From assembly GCA_937891165.1 (NCBI GenBank), contig CALAEX010000159.1, forward strand, positions 1-37,236: a stretch of 37,236 bases of DNA, given 5' to 3'. The position numbers and the translations under genes are program-made. Below, in pieces: positions 15,938 to 22,585 of the stretch (positions are counted from its first letter, which is position 1; every line of letters starts with the position of its first letter). A model generated the notes under the pieces. The model saw nothing but the letters and a program-made list of their open reading frames with translations. It made no database searches and was not told the DNA's origin. Source of the DNA: an uncultured Lachnospiraceae bacterium (GTDB taxonomy: Bacteria > Bacillota > Clostridia > Lachnospirales > Lachnospiraceae).

Positions 15938-16510
15938 ATGGATAAAATTAAGAAATTACTACCCACACTAATTTTTAATATAGTTGAAACAATACTTATA
16001 TTCTTAACAGGTAAACTATTAGATTTACCTACAAAATATATTGTATTAGTTATGTTCACATTTATGATTAGTAGAGGGTGTTTTGGTAAAGCGTTACATT
16101 TCAAAACCTGGTATAGATGTTTAGTGTGGAGTTTATTAATACTACTAAGTTTGTTTGTATTATTGAAAGTGGATTTAGTAATATCTATAATGTTTGCGAT
16201 ATTTAGTGCGTTCATAATGACTGGTAAATCTAATATTAAAGATATGTATTTATGGTCAGGTAAAAATGAACCTAGTAAGTATCAGGATATTATCGATTTT
16301 ATTAAATATCACGAATTAGACGACAAACTTATTGAATTTGAAAATAAAATCAAAGCAAAAGATTCTGTAGAATATTTGATTTATAAATACAGGTTTAAGG
16401 AAGGTAAAACGTTTGCTGAGATTTCTGAGTTATTAGACATGGACAGTCCTAGAATTACGCAACAATTAGATAAAATCGCATTTGCGATAAGATTGTATTG
16501 TGGGATTTAA
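15938..16510 (+). CDS. AgrB-like membrane protein fused to a helix-turn-helix domain
   Basis: A 190-residue protein with AAGAAGGGAA before the ATG. Residues about 8-95 hold four transmembrane segments. The loop before the third reads SRGCFGKALHFKTWYRC, with His54 and Cys61 seven residues apart. In Staphylococcus aureus AgrB the catalytic pair His77 and Cys84 has the same spacing and a similar R..(G)G..H context. Residues 100-190 are soluble. KYRFKEGKTFAEISELLDMD followed by SPRITQQLDKIAFAI (150-184) is a sigma-region-4-like helix-turn-helix. AgrB proteins normally have more TMs and no DNA-binding domain, so this is a fusion or a membrane-tethered regulator derived from AgrB. It ends an operon at a terminator. 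Confidence 0.6.
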   Translation: MDKIKKLLPTLIFNIVETILIFLTGKLLDLPTKYIVLVMFTFMISRGCFGKALHFKTWYRCLVWSLLILLSLFVLLKVDLVISIMFAIFSAFIMTGKSNIKDMYLWSGKNEPSKYQDIIDFIKYHELDDKLIEFENKIKAKDSVEYLIYKYRFKEGKTFAEISELLDMDSPRITQQLDKIAFAIRLYCGI

Positions 16511-16520
16511 TAACAAAATA

Positions 16521-16546
16521 AGAAGGGTTACAACCCTTCTTTTTTT
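16521..16546 (+). terminator. Intrinsic terminator closing the fibre and agr-like unit
   Basis: AGAAGGGT (16521-16528) pairs with ACCCTTCT (16533-16540) around a 4-nt loop, followed by TTTTTT (16541-16546). Confidence 0.92.
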
Positions 16547-16569
16547 ATGAAAATTTTTTTATAGTCCGA

Positions 16570-16600
16570 CTGACAGTAGAAAAATAAAATTTAATATAAT
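16570..16600 (+). promoter_or_regulatory. Possible promoter for the Gly/Cys-rich cassette
   Basis: A perfect -10 box TATAAT (16595-16600) and a weak -35 box CTGACA (16570-16575) with a 19-bp spacer lie directly after the terminator and before the next gene. The -10 is convincing, the -35 less so. Confidence 0.5.
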
Positions 16601-16627
16601 GTGGATAAAGAAAAGGAGGAGATAAAT

Positions 16628-17062
16628 ATGTTTGGAAATTACAACCCATATTATATACAACCTCAGGTCGGAAGAATGAATCAACAATATATACCACCAC
16701 AGCCACAACAACCAATGTATAATCCAAGTGGTTTACAAGGTAAGTCAGTAGATAGCCTAGAAGTTGTGAAAGCAATGGATATTCCATTAGACGGTAGTGT
16801 AAGTTACTTCCCATTAATAGACGGAAGTGCGATTGTGACAAAACAATTACAACAGGACGGAACAAGTAAAACGGTTATATTTAAACCAGTGGATAATACT
16901 GAACCACAAATTAAATATATAACACCAGAAGAATTAAAAGCTGAGTTAAAAACAGAGTTGAGCAAATTAGACCATTCTAAAGAATTGAATGAACTAAAAG
17001 ATGAACTCAAAAGTCTTAGGAGAAAAATTAGATTATTCGTCGAAGACAAGAAGGAGGAATAG
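16628..17062 (+). CDS. Pro/Gln-rich phage protein with C-terminal coiled coil
   Basis: A 144-residue protein. ATG 16628 follows AAAGGAGGAG; the frame runs open further upstream without a start signal. Residues 1-35 are rich in Tyr, Pro and Gln (QQYIPPQPQQPMYNP). A compact domain follows with SVDSLEVVKAMDIPLDGSVS, YFPLIDGSAIVTKQL and KTVIFKPV, and a Leu/Lys/Glu coiled coil occupies 100-140. The 'DIPLDGS-YFPL-DGSAIVTKQLQ-DGTSKT' segment recurs in uncharacterised proteins of gut Firmicute phages near capsid genes. Probably a virion-associated protein; function unknown. First gene of the 16.6-19.5 kb cassette. Confidence 0.7.
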   Translation: MFGNYNPYYIQPQVGRMNQQYIPPQPQQPMYNPSGLQGKSVDSLEVVKAMDIPLDGSVSYFPLIDGSAIVTKQLQQDGTSKTVIFKPVDNTEPQIKYITPEELKAELKTELSKLDHSKELNELKDELKSLRRKIRLFVEDKKEE

Positions 17063-17065
17063 TAA

Positions 17066-17281
17066 ATGTTCAATCTTCAAAAATATATCGCAAATGGTGG
17101 GACGCCTGAAAGATTACTTTCAGAGATAATGTTAAGAAATCCAATGATGAATAACTTGATACAAATGGCGAAATCAGGAAATATGCAAAGTGTGGAGAAT
17201 TTTGCAAGAAATCTATTTCGTGAACAAGGTCGAGATTTCGACGCTGAATTTGCTGAATTTAAAAAGACCTTTGGTAAATAG
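17066..17281 (+). CDS. Small helical phage protein
   Basis: A 71-residue protein with AAGGAGGAA before the ATG, three bases after the previous stop. The C-terminal half (NPMMNNLIQMAKSGNMQSVENF then ARNLFREQGRDFDAEF) is two amphipathic helices of a type often found beside the preceding gene in phage genomes ('NP....LI.MAK.G....VE.FARN...E.G.DFD.EF'). Function unknown; the constant neighbourhood suggests it works with the Pro/Gln-rich protein upstream. Confidence 0.7.
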   Translation: MFNLQKYIANGGTPERLLSEIMLRNPMMNNLIQMAKSGNMQSVENFARNLFREQGRDFDAEFAEFKKTFGK

Positions 17282-17331
17282 GTTATTATATTACAAATAT
17301 ATAACAAATTTTTAAAGAAGGAGGGATTTTT

Positions 17332-18078
17332 ATGGCTTATAGTGAAGGAGGCCTATCTGCATCAGACGTAGCTTTATTAACAGGAAACAACAATGGTTTC
17401 GGTGGAAACGGAGACAATGCTTGGTGGATAATTTTATTCTTAATCTTCGGATGGGGAAGAAACGGATTCGGAGGAGGATACGGTGGAGGTTCTGGAGTAG
17501 CTGATAATTATGTATTAGCAACAGACTTTGCTACTATCGAAAGAAAATTAGATGGTGTTAACTCTGGAATATGCGATTCTACATTTGCATTGAATAACAC
17601 AATGACAAATGGTTTTGCAAATGTTCAACAAACATTATGCCAAGGATTTAGTGGTGTAAACCAAGCTATTTCAAATAGTGCATTCAACACAGAAAGAGGA
17701 TTATGGAATTTATCTAGTCAATTCGCTGACTGTTGCTGCCAAACACAAAGAGCTATTGATGGTGTAAACTATAATATGGCTATGAATACTAACGGAATTC
17801 AACAAACTCTATGTAGCACTACAAGAGATTTAATTGAAAACCAAAACGCTAACTACAGAGCATTACACGATGAAATCGTGGCTAACAGAATGGAAGACAA
17901 GAATGCTCAAATCGCAGCTCAACAAAATGAAATAAATGCGTTGAGATTGGCTGCAAGTCAAGCTAAACAAAACAGTTACTTAGTAAATGAACTAAGACCT
18001 TGTCCAATACCTGCTTATATAACTTGCAACCCATATCAATCATATAACACATGCAATCCATGTGGATGTGGTTGCTAA
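17332..18078 (+). CDS. Gly-rich and Cys-rich protein with short hydrophobic segment
   Basis: A 248-residue protein with AAGGAGGG before the ATG. Layout: a Gly/Asn-rich N-terminus with a short hydrophobic stretch (WWIILFLIFGW, 31-41) flanked by glycine runs, a helical middle with FATIERKLDGVNSGI, a coiled coil at about 190-215, and a Cys tail (CNPYQSYNTCNPCGCGC). Cysteines lie at 81, 103, 134-136, 161, 224, 232, 241, 244, 246 and 248, many for a cytoplasmic protein. They suggest metal binding or disulfide cross-linking. This type of protein is known from Firmicute genomes and phages without a firm function. Its position just before a second Cys-rich protein suggests a shared structure. Strong ribosome binding site implies high expression. 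Confidence 0.72.
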   Translation: MAYSEGGLSASDVALLTGNNNGFGGNGDNAWWIILFLIFGWGRNGFGGGYGGGSGVADNYVLATDFATIERKLDGVNSGICDSTFALNNTMTNGFANVQQTLCQGFSGVNQAISNSAFNTERGLWNLSSQFADCCCQTQRAIDGVNYNMAMNTNGIQQTLCSTTRDLIENQNANYRALHDEIVANRMEDKNAQIAAQQNEINALRLAASQAKQNSYLVNELRPCPIPAYITCNPYQSYNTCNPCGCGC

Positions 18079-18091
18079 TTCCACTTAAAAA

Positions 18092-18131
18092 GTGTGATTT
18101 TACGGGATAGTATCACACTATCCCTATTTTT
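18092..18131 (+). promoter_or_regulatory. Terminator hairpin overlapping an alternative hairpin
   Basis: GGGATAG (18104-18110) pairs with CTATCCC (18118-18124), followed by TATTTTTAT: an intrinsic terminator. GTGTGAT (18092-18098) also pairs with ATCACAC (18112-18118), whose loop contains the first terminator arm. The two 7-bp helices interleave and share one base, so they are either mutually exclusive (terminator versus antiterminator) or stack as a pseudoknot. It lies just before the gene at 18148. Confidence 0.75.
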
Positions 18132-18147
18132 ATAAAGGAGGTATAAA

Positions 18148-18534
18148 ATGGAGTGTATTAAAAACTGTAAATTATGTAAAAATTTAGTATTATCTACAGC
18201 CATTAACTATGACGCCGCTACAGATACAGTCATAGTAGGTTTACCTGCTAATACTTTTGGGAATTGTCAGAAATATTGTATCGTACTAGCACAAACTATT
18301 CCAGAAACAGCAACGATAAATTCACAAGTTGTGTTTGCTGTTGGTACAAACCCTACACAGTATCCATTTTTGAATAAAAACTGTGTACCTGTGTATGCTA
18401 CTCAAATAAGAACTCGTAAGATATATCCTGTTAGAGTAAACACAAGTGTGAATGAAGGTGTATTCAAATATGTTGGTAATTGTTCATTACCTTGTGTAAA
18501 CAGAGCCATTTCTGATAGTTTACCTACTACTTAG
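18148..18534 (+). CDS. Cys-rich phage protein
   Basis: A 128-residue protein with AAAGGAGGT before the ATG. It starts MECIKNCKLCKNLVLS with a C-x3-C-x2-C cluster, and further Cys lie in GNCQKYCIV, KNCVPVY and GNCSLPCVN. The middle (YDAATDTVIVGLPANTF, TATINSQVVFAVGTNPTQYP) is beta-rich. It is not a known enzyme. Paired Cys plus a beta-sandwich-like body suit a small extracellular or virion surface protein, perhaps partner of the Cys-rich protein before it. Confidence 0.68.
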   Translation: MECIKNCKLCKNLVLSTAINYDAATDTVIVGLPANTFGNCQKYCIVLAQTIPETATINSQVVFAVGTNPTQYPFLNKNCVPVYATQIRTRKIYPVRVNTSVNEGVFKYVGNCSLPCVNRAISDSLPTT

Positions 18535-18546
18535 GAGGTGGTATAA

Positions 18547-18780
18547 GTGGCAGATGAGAAAAAAGAAGAACAAGTAAAACAACCTGACAAAACGTTAAAT
18601 GAAAAAATAAAATCTTTAGTAGAAACTAAGATTGAAAAATTAATAGAAACTGGTATTCAAGTTGGTAATATTGATTATTTCTACAAATTAGTAGATATAC
18701 ACAAAGATATGGAGAATGAAGAATACTGGAAAGTAAAAAAGGAGGTATTAGAGAATGATGTACGGTTATGGAAATTATAA
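18547..18780 (+). CDS. Small charged helical protein
   Basis: A 77-residue protein starting with GTG at 18547, preceded by TAGGAGGTGG (18532-18541), which sets the start. It is Lys/Glu-rich and probably all helical (KTLNEKIKSLVETKIEKLIE, ENEEYWKVKKEVLENDV). No domain is recognised. It overlaps the start of the next gene by 26 nt in a different frame, so the two are translationally linked. Confidence 0.65.
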   Translation: MADEKKEEQVKQPDKTLNEKIKSLVETKIEKLIETGIQVGNIDYFYKLVDIHKDMENEEYWKVKKEVLENDVRLWKL

Positions 18781-19114
18781 TGAAGGTGGTTACGGTAGAG
18801 GTGGTAACTACAATGAAGGTGGAAACTACGGTCGTAGAGGAGTTCCAGGAACAGGTAGAGGAAGAAGATATAGAGGAGGATACTCTGGTGCAGAAGAACA
18901 CTTGAACGAAATGCAAGAACACTATGGAGCATATTCAGAAAGCCGTGGCGCAGCAGAATCAGGTAACTATGGTGCTGAACAAGATAGTAAAAAAGCATTA
19001 GAATACATGCTTAAATCTGTCTGTCAATTCATGGAGATGTTATCAGAAGAAGCTGGTTCACAAGAAGAAGCTCAAATGATTAAAAAGTATGCAAGAAAAA
19101 TTGGAGAAATGTAA
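18755..19114 (+). CDS. Gly/Arg-rich protein with RGG-like repeats
   Basis: A 119-residue protein with AAGGAGGT before the ATG. The first ~50 residues are a Gly/Tyr/Asn/Arg repeat region: NYNEGG occurs twice and YNEGG-like units follow, then GRRGVPGTGRGRRYRGG. RGG-type regions of this kind often bind RNA or phase-separate; this is inference. The last ~45 residues are helical (KALEYMLKSVCQFMEMLSEE, MIKKYARKIG). The TAA shares a base with the next ATG (TAATG). Confidence 0.7.
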   Translation: MMYGYGNYNEGGYGRGGNYNEGGNYGRRGVPGTGRGRRYRGGYSGAEEHLNEMQEHYGAYSESRGAAESGNYGAEQDSKKALEYMLKSVCQFMEMLSEEAGSQEEAQMIKKYARKIGEM

Positions 19115-19471
19115 TGTATAAATACTATAATGCTAATAGTCAAGGTAACTTCGTAAATGATTGTGTTATTCGTGCTGTATCAGTTGCGGAAAACATGAGT
19201 TGGGAAGATACGTATGATGACCTTAGCAGAATAGCAAAAAAGAACGGCATTTTATTAGATGATGTAGATTTTGTGGACCCCCTACTCGACTACAGGTATG
19301 ATAGAATGCCAGTTCTTCATGAGACCATAGGAGATTTTGTAGCTTCTCGTCCTATAGGAACTTATTTGATAACTATGCTTCGGTCACATCACAGTAGTGA
19401 AAGACGGTGTGGTTTACGACACATTTGATTGTCGTGATAGAAGAATTAAAGACATTTGGAAAGTTTTTTAA
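19114..19471 (+). pseudogene. Papain-like cysteine peptidase split by a +1 frameshift
   Basis: The first frame gives NSQGNFVNDCVIRAVSVAEN, whose D-C-V-x-R-A is the nucleophile motif of small phage papain-fold peptidases. It runs off at 19428 with a nonsense tail (LRSHHSSERRCG). From 19382 the +1 frame gives GHITVVKDGVVYDTFDCRDR and RIKDIWKVF to a stop at 19471. This is the missing half, with the His motif GH-x-x-x-V-x-x-G-x-x-YDT. The joint is ATG CTT C GGT. The product would be 118 residues, a normal length. Either a one-base insertion (real or sequencing) or programmed +1 frameshifting at CTT-CGG explains it. Last gene before the capsid promoter. Confidence 0.72.
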
Positions 19472-19480
19472 ACAAATCTA

Positions 19481-19509
19481 TTTACAAAGTGAACAATATT
19501 TGATATAAT
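19481..19509 (+). promoter_or_regulatory. Strong promoter upstream of the major capsid gene
   Basis: TTTACA (19481-19486), exactly 17 bp, and the consensus TATAAT (19504-19509). Predicted start is about 19516. The spacer begins with AAAGTGAACA, a motif repeated near the right end of the window. Confidence 0.82.
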
Positions 19510-19515
19510 AAAAAT

Positions 19516-19667
19516 AATAAAGAAATAGATATGTCTTGGGGACTAGGAACGTCTTTTTTTCATAAATAAACTAAGAGTTCGTAGTAAATGAGATGGGTAA
19601 TATTTCTGTATAATGTAAGAGTTATATAGTAGCCCATTTCATTGGCTACGAACTCAATTTTTATTTT
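19516..19667 (+). ncRNA. Candidate structured leader RNA or small RNA before capsid gene
   Basis: Promoter at 19481-19509, no convincing coding frame, then a long hairpin followed by a T-rich tract. The transcript would be about 150 nt. As with the locus at 5060, the hairpin ends about 15 nt before a structural gene, so this is either an attenuated or stabilising mRNA leader or a discrete RNA. Confidence 0.38.
19575..19667 (+). promoter_or_regulatory. Long hairpin with T-rich tail in the capsid leader
   Basis: GAGTTCGTAG (19575-19584) pairs perfectly with CTACGAACTC (19646-19655). Inside it AATGAGATGGG (19587-19597) pairs with CCCATTTCATT (19633-19643) with one G-U pair, closed by a 35-nt loop. 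The tail is AATTTTTATTTT. The 21-bp stem is long for a terminator; protection of a highly expressed message is another reading. Confidence 0.75.
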
Positions 19668-19683
19668 AAAGGAGGAATTTATT

Positions 19684-20577
19684 ATGGCAGCAGTAAACTA
19701 CGCTGAAAGTTATGAAAGAGCATTAGCTCAAGCATACCCAAATGTACTTAACTTTGGTGAATTGTATAACGTTGCTAACAACCAAGTTTATAAATTTGTT
19801 GATAGTAAAACAATTCACATCCCATCAATCTCTGTAACAGGTAGAAAAAATGTTAACAGAGACGCTATCGACGGAAATTTCCAAAGAAACGTTGATAACA
19901 GTTTTGAAACAAAAACTTTAACATTCTATAGAGAGTGGTCAACATCTATAGACCCAGCTGACGTTTTAGATACTAATATGATATTAACTATCCAAAACGC
20001 AACTAAAGTGTTCAATGAAGAACAAAAATTCCCAGAAAAAGATGCTTACACAATAAGCAAAATATTTGCTGATTGGACAGCAGAAGGAAAAACAGCTGAT
20101 ACAACAGCTTTAACAGTTGATAACGTATTAGTTGTATTTGATAAATTAATGGAAGCTATGGACGAAGCATTAGTACCTTCAGTAGGAAGATTATTATATG
20201 TTACTCCAGCTGTTAAAACATTATTAAAACAAGCTTCTCAAATTGGTTTATCAAGAGGGGTACAAGGAAACGAAAGAGCAATTGATAGAGTTGTAAACAG
20301 ATTAGACGAAGTAAAATTAATAACAGTACCTTCATTCTTAATGAAAACTGCTTATGATTTTACAACAGGATTCGCTCCATCTGATACAGCAAAACAAATC
20401 AATTTATTCTTAGTACATCCAAGTGCTATATTAACACCTAACAAATACGCATTTGTTGGTATGGAAGCTCCAGCAGCAGGTACAAAAGGTGATTACATCT
20501 ATTATGAAAAAGAATACGCTGATGTATTCATATTAAATAATAGAACAGGTGCAATCGCTTTCAATATCGCTGAATAA
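19684..20577 (+). CDS. Major capsid protein (HK97 fold)
   Basis: A 297-residue protein. ATG 19684 follows AAAGGAGGA; the frame is open further upstream but through the leader hairpin. Features of a capsid subunit are visible: an N-terminal helix and arm (YAESYERALAQAYPNVLNFG), a TKTIHIPSI-like strand region (KTIHIPSISVTGRKNVNRDA), a long central helix (DNVLVVFDKLMEAMDEALVP), and a closing strand region (YYEKEYADVFILNNRTGAIAF). Size and position before stopper, gp10-like and tail genes make this the shell protein. It has its own promoter and leader. Codons and the ribosome binding site suggest high expression. Confidence 0.9.
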   Translation: MAAVNYAESYERALAQAYPNVLNFGELYNVANNQVYKFVDSKTIHIPSISVTGRKNVNRDAIDGNFQRNVDNSFETKTLTFYREWSTSIDPADVLDTNMILTIQNATKVFNEEQKFPEKDAYTISKIFADWTAEGKTADTTALTVDNVLVVFDKLMEAMDEALVPSVGRLLYVTPAVKTLLKQASQIGLSRGVQGNERAIDRVVNRLDEVKLITVPSFLMKTAYDFTTGFAPSDTAKQINLFLVHPSAILTPNKYAFVGMEAPAAGTKGDYIYYEKEYADVFILNNRTGAIAFNIAE

Positions 20578-20618
20578 TTGAGAGTAATTTAGGAATTTGT
20601 AGATAGAGGAGGGAGGAT

Positions 20619-20951
20619 ATGTTACTTTCAAAATTAACACCAGTAAAATTATATACAATTAAGTCTAAACGAGGAGCTGACGGTGACTTAATCGAAGAAT
20701 ATGAAACCATATTTGAAGCTGACGGAGCTGTTCAGTACCTTGCGTCAGATGAGATTGCGTATAGTGCATATGGAGCTAATCTTGAAAAAACATATCGTTT
20801 CAAATCTATTTACAATGACCTTGAACCGTTTTTATTGGAGAGAACAAATAACTCTCCAGACAACTTAACAAAGTATTTAGTTGAGTGGAAAGGTAATAAG
20901 TATGCAGTAGTAAAGGTTACTCCATTATACATCGATATACAATGGAGGTAA
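20619..20951 (+). CDS. Head closure / stopper protein
   Basis: A 110-residue protein with GAGGAGGGAGG before the ATG. Small beta-barrel layout: LTPVKLYTIKSKRGADGDLI, EEYETIFEADGAVQY, KTYRFKSIYNDLEPFL and YLVEWKGNKYAVVKVTPL. Size, strand order and place directly after the capsid gene fit the HK97 gp7 / SPP1 gp16 class, which seals the portal channel after packaging and joins head to tail. The gene for the usual partner, the gp6-like adaptor, is not here but at 5208. Confidence 0.72.
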   Translation: MLLSKLTPVKLYTIKSKRGADGDLIEEYETIFEADGAVQYLASDEIAYSAYGANLEKTYRFKSIYNDLEPFLLERTNNSPDNLTKYLVEWKGNKYAVVKVTPLYIDIQWR

Positions 20952-20955
20952 TATT

Positions 20956-21555
20956 ATGGCAAGATATAACGCTGCTAAAAATAAAAAGGGCCAATATACT
21001 AGCGAAAAACCTATAGTATTGAAGTTATCGAAGACACTGCTAGATATAGCTAATGATGTTGCAATAAGGGTTAAACCAATAGTGAGAGATGAGTTAGAAA
21101 ATACACTGACACAAGAAATATACGCATCACGAACTCCTGCTACTGAAAAAGGTAAAAAAATTCAAGAATACAATGAAACACATAAGCATCAGAAAAAGAA
21201 ACTTTATCATCATACAGGATTACTAGAACGTAGCGTATATGGAACAATAGATGGAGACAATGTGAAAGTGAACATACGAGACCAAAAATATGACAATGGT
21301 GCATCTACTACAGAAGTATATGATTACTTAAAATTTGGTACCACAGATGAACCAAAAAGTGATGTGTATGATTATGCAAATGGTACTAAATTTGCGAGAT
21401 ACAATCCACAAGAACCTCATAATTTTGAGGCTCGTACAAGGGAACATATGAGACAATTTTTAGATGATTTATCAAGAGATTTACACACTCATCCAGAAAA
21501 ATACAGTAAGAAATATACTGATGCAATTAAGAAAAGAGACATTGCTGAACTTTAG
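20956..21555 (+). CDS. HK97 gp10-like tail/neck protein
   Basis: A 199-residue protein with ATGGAGGTAAT before the ATG, four bases after the previous stop. Basic, with a helical N-terminal half (LLDIANDVAIRVKPIVRDEL), then LYHHTGLLERSVYGTIDGDN, VYDYLKFGTTDEP and HNFEARTREHMRQFL. The order helix, (H)TG-L..S-x-x-x, Y-x-x-x-x-E/FGT, then P-F/HNF..A matches the gp10 family of neck or tail-completion proteins. It acts at the head-tail interface. Confidence 0.75.
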   Translation: MARYNAAKNKKGQYTSEKPIVLKLSKTLLDIANDVAIRVKPIVRDELENTLTQEIYASRTPATEKGKKIQEYNETHKHQKKKLYHHTGLLERSVYGTIDGDNVKVNIRDQKYDNGASTTEVYDYLKFGTTDEPKSDVYDYANGTKFARYNPQEPHNFEARTREHMRQFLDDLSRDLHTHPEKYSKKYTDAIKKRDIAEL

Positions 21556-21570
21556 AAAGGAGTAATTAAA

Positions 21571-21954
21571 ATGGCACTAGTAAATAAAATTCGTAGAATG
21601 ATACAAGCGAAATTAACAGAGATAGACGGATTAGATGCTGGTATCATTGTTGCTCAAGATTTAGTTGAAGAAGGTAGGTATTATTTTGGATATGACGTTA
21701 GAACTAGTTTGAATAGAAGGGATTTATCTTATGATAATGAACAATACACTATTTCGATTGTTGGATACCTATCTACAAAAGGTGGAACTCTTGCTGACTT
21801 CGATGCTAAATTGGATGCTATTTGCGATAAGTTAGGTGAATTAAGACTTAGACCTACGACACAAGATAGCCCAATTGTTCCAGACACAGGTTATCGCGAA
21901 TGTATGTTAACAGCATACGCGCAGTTAAATACTCTTGAGAAAGCGCTTAGATAG
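21571..21954 (+). CDS. Tail terminator / completion protein
   Basis: A 127-residue protein with AAAGGAG before the ATG. It opens with an amphipathic helix (VNKIRRMIQAKLTEIDGL). Alternating strands follow (YYFGYDVRTSLNRR, YTISIVGYLS), then a second long helix (AKLDAICDKLGELRLRP) and a closing strand (YRECMLTAYAQL). This alpha-beta layout and the position between gp10-like and tail-tube genes fit the tail terminator (gpU / SPP1 gp17 class), which caps the finished tail tube. Confidence 0.7.
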   Translation: MALVNKIRRMIQAKLTEIDGLDAGIIVAQDLVEEGRYYFGYDVRTSLNRRDLSYDNEQYTISIVGYLSTKGGTLADFDAKLDAICDKLGELRLRPTTQDSPIVPDTGYRECMLTAYAQLNTLEKALR

Positions 21955-22016
21955 TTTCTATTGAGCTAAATACTTTGTTAAGAAAAAAAAATAATTATTT
22001 TATAGGAGGTACAATT

Positions 22017-22577
22017 ATGGATCCAGATGCAAAAGTACAAGTTGCCACACTTGGCACTGCGTTATATTATAAAGAAGAGACAGGTGCAGCAGCATTTCTT
22101 GGAAAAGATGGTGCTTATACTATACCAGAAGGACAACCTGATATGAAAACATGGGTTGAATCTCAAGGTTTCAAACGTATATATGGTTTAGCTAGTACAC
22201 CAGATTTTGGTGGACAACCTAACACAATAGATACAACAACTCTTGATAATACTAAAGCTGAAACATCAGTTTTAGGATTACAACCAGCAGCAGAAGTATC
22301 ATATGAAATAAATATGATGACTTTCGCTGATACACCAGAAGGAGTTGAACATAACTTAAGAGCTGTTAAAGCAATGGCAGATGAACGTCCATTGAAAAAA
22401 GCTCACTGGTTAGTTGTAAAAGCTTCAGGTGTTATAATCGAATATGATGCAACAACAAGTATATCATATACAGCAGACGCTCAACAAGATATTGAAAAAT
22501 TTGCTATATATCATGATGTTAAATCTGATATAGCAGTTTCATTACCAGCTGAAGCTCCTGTAGTAGATGGTGAATAA
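22017..22577 (+). CDS. Major tail (tube) protein
   Basis: A 186-residue protein. ATG 22017 follows TAGGAGGT; the open frame upstream has no start signal. Typical tube features are AKVQVATLGTALYYKEETGA near the start, FKRIYGLASTPDFGGQPNTIDTT-like sequence (a strand followed by 'P..gg.P.t...T.ld'), and a closing part with THE pattern VEYDATTSIS-YTADAQQDIEKFAI. Tail-tube proteins form stacked hexamer rings through which DNA passes. Its place before the chaperone pair and tape measure fits exactly. Confidence 0.82.
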   Translation: MDPDAKVQVATLGTALYYKEETGAAAFLGKDGAYTIPEGQPDMKTWVESQGFKRIYGLASTPDFGGQPNTIDTTTLDNTKAETSVLGLQPAAEVSYEINMMTFADTPEGVEHNLRAVKAMADERPLKKAHWLVVKASGVIIEYDATTSISYTADAQQDIEKFAIYHDVKSDIAVSLPAEAPVVDGE

Positions 22578-22585
22578 TTAAATAA

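Noticed and set aside
15479..16215. Long reverse-strand open frames over the agr-like genes
   Set aside because: They lack ribosome binding sites, and the forward genes have good start signals and sensible hydrophobic patterns.
19531..19569. 12-codon ORF MSWGLGTSFFHK in the capsid leader
   Set aside because: It has only a weak purine stretch and no proper ribosome binding site, so it is not listed as a gene.
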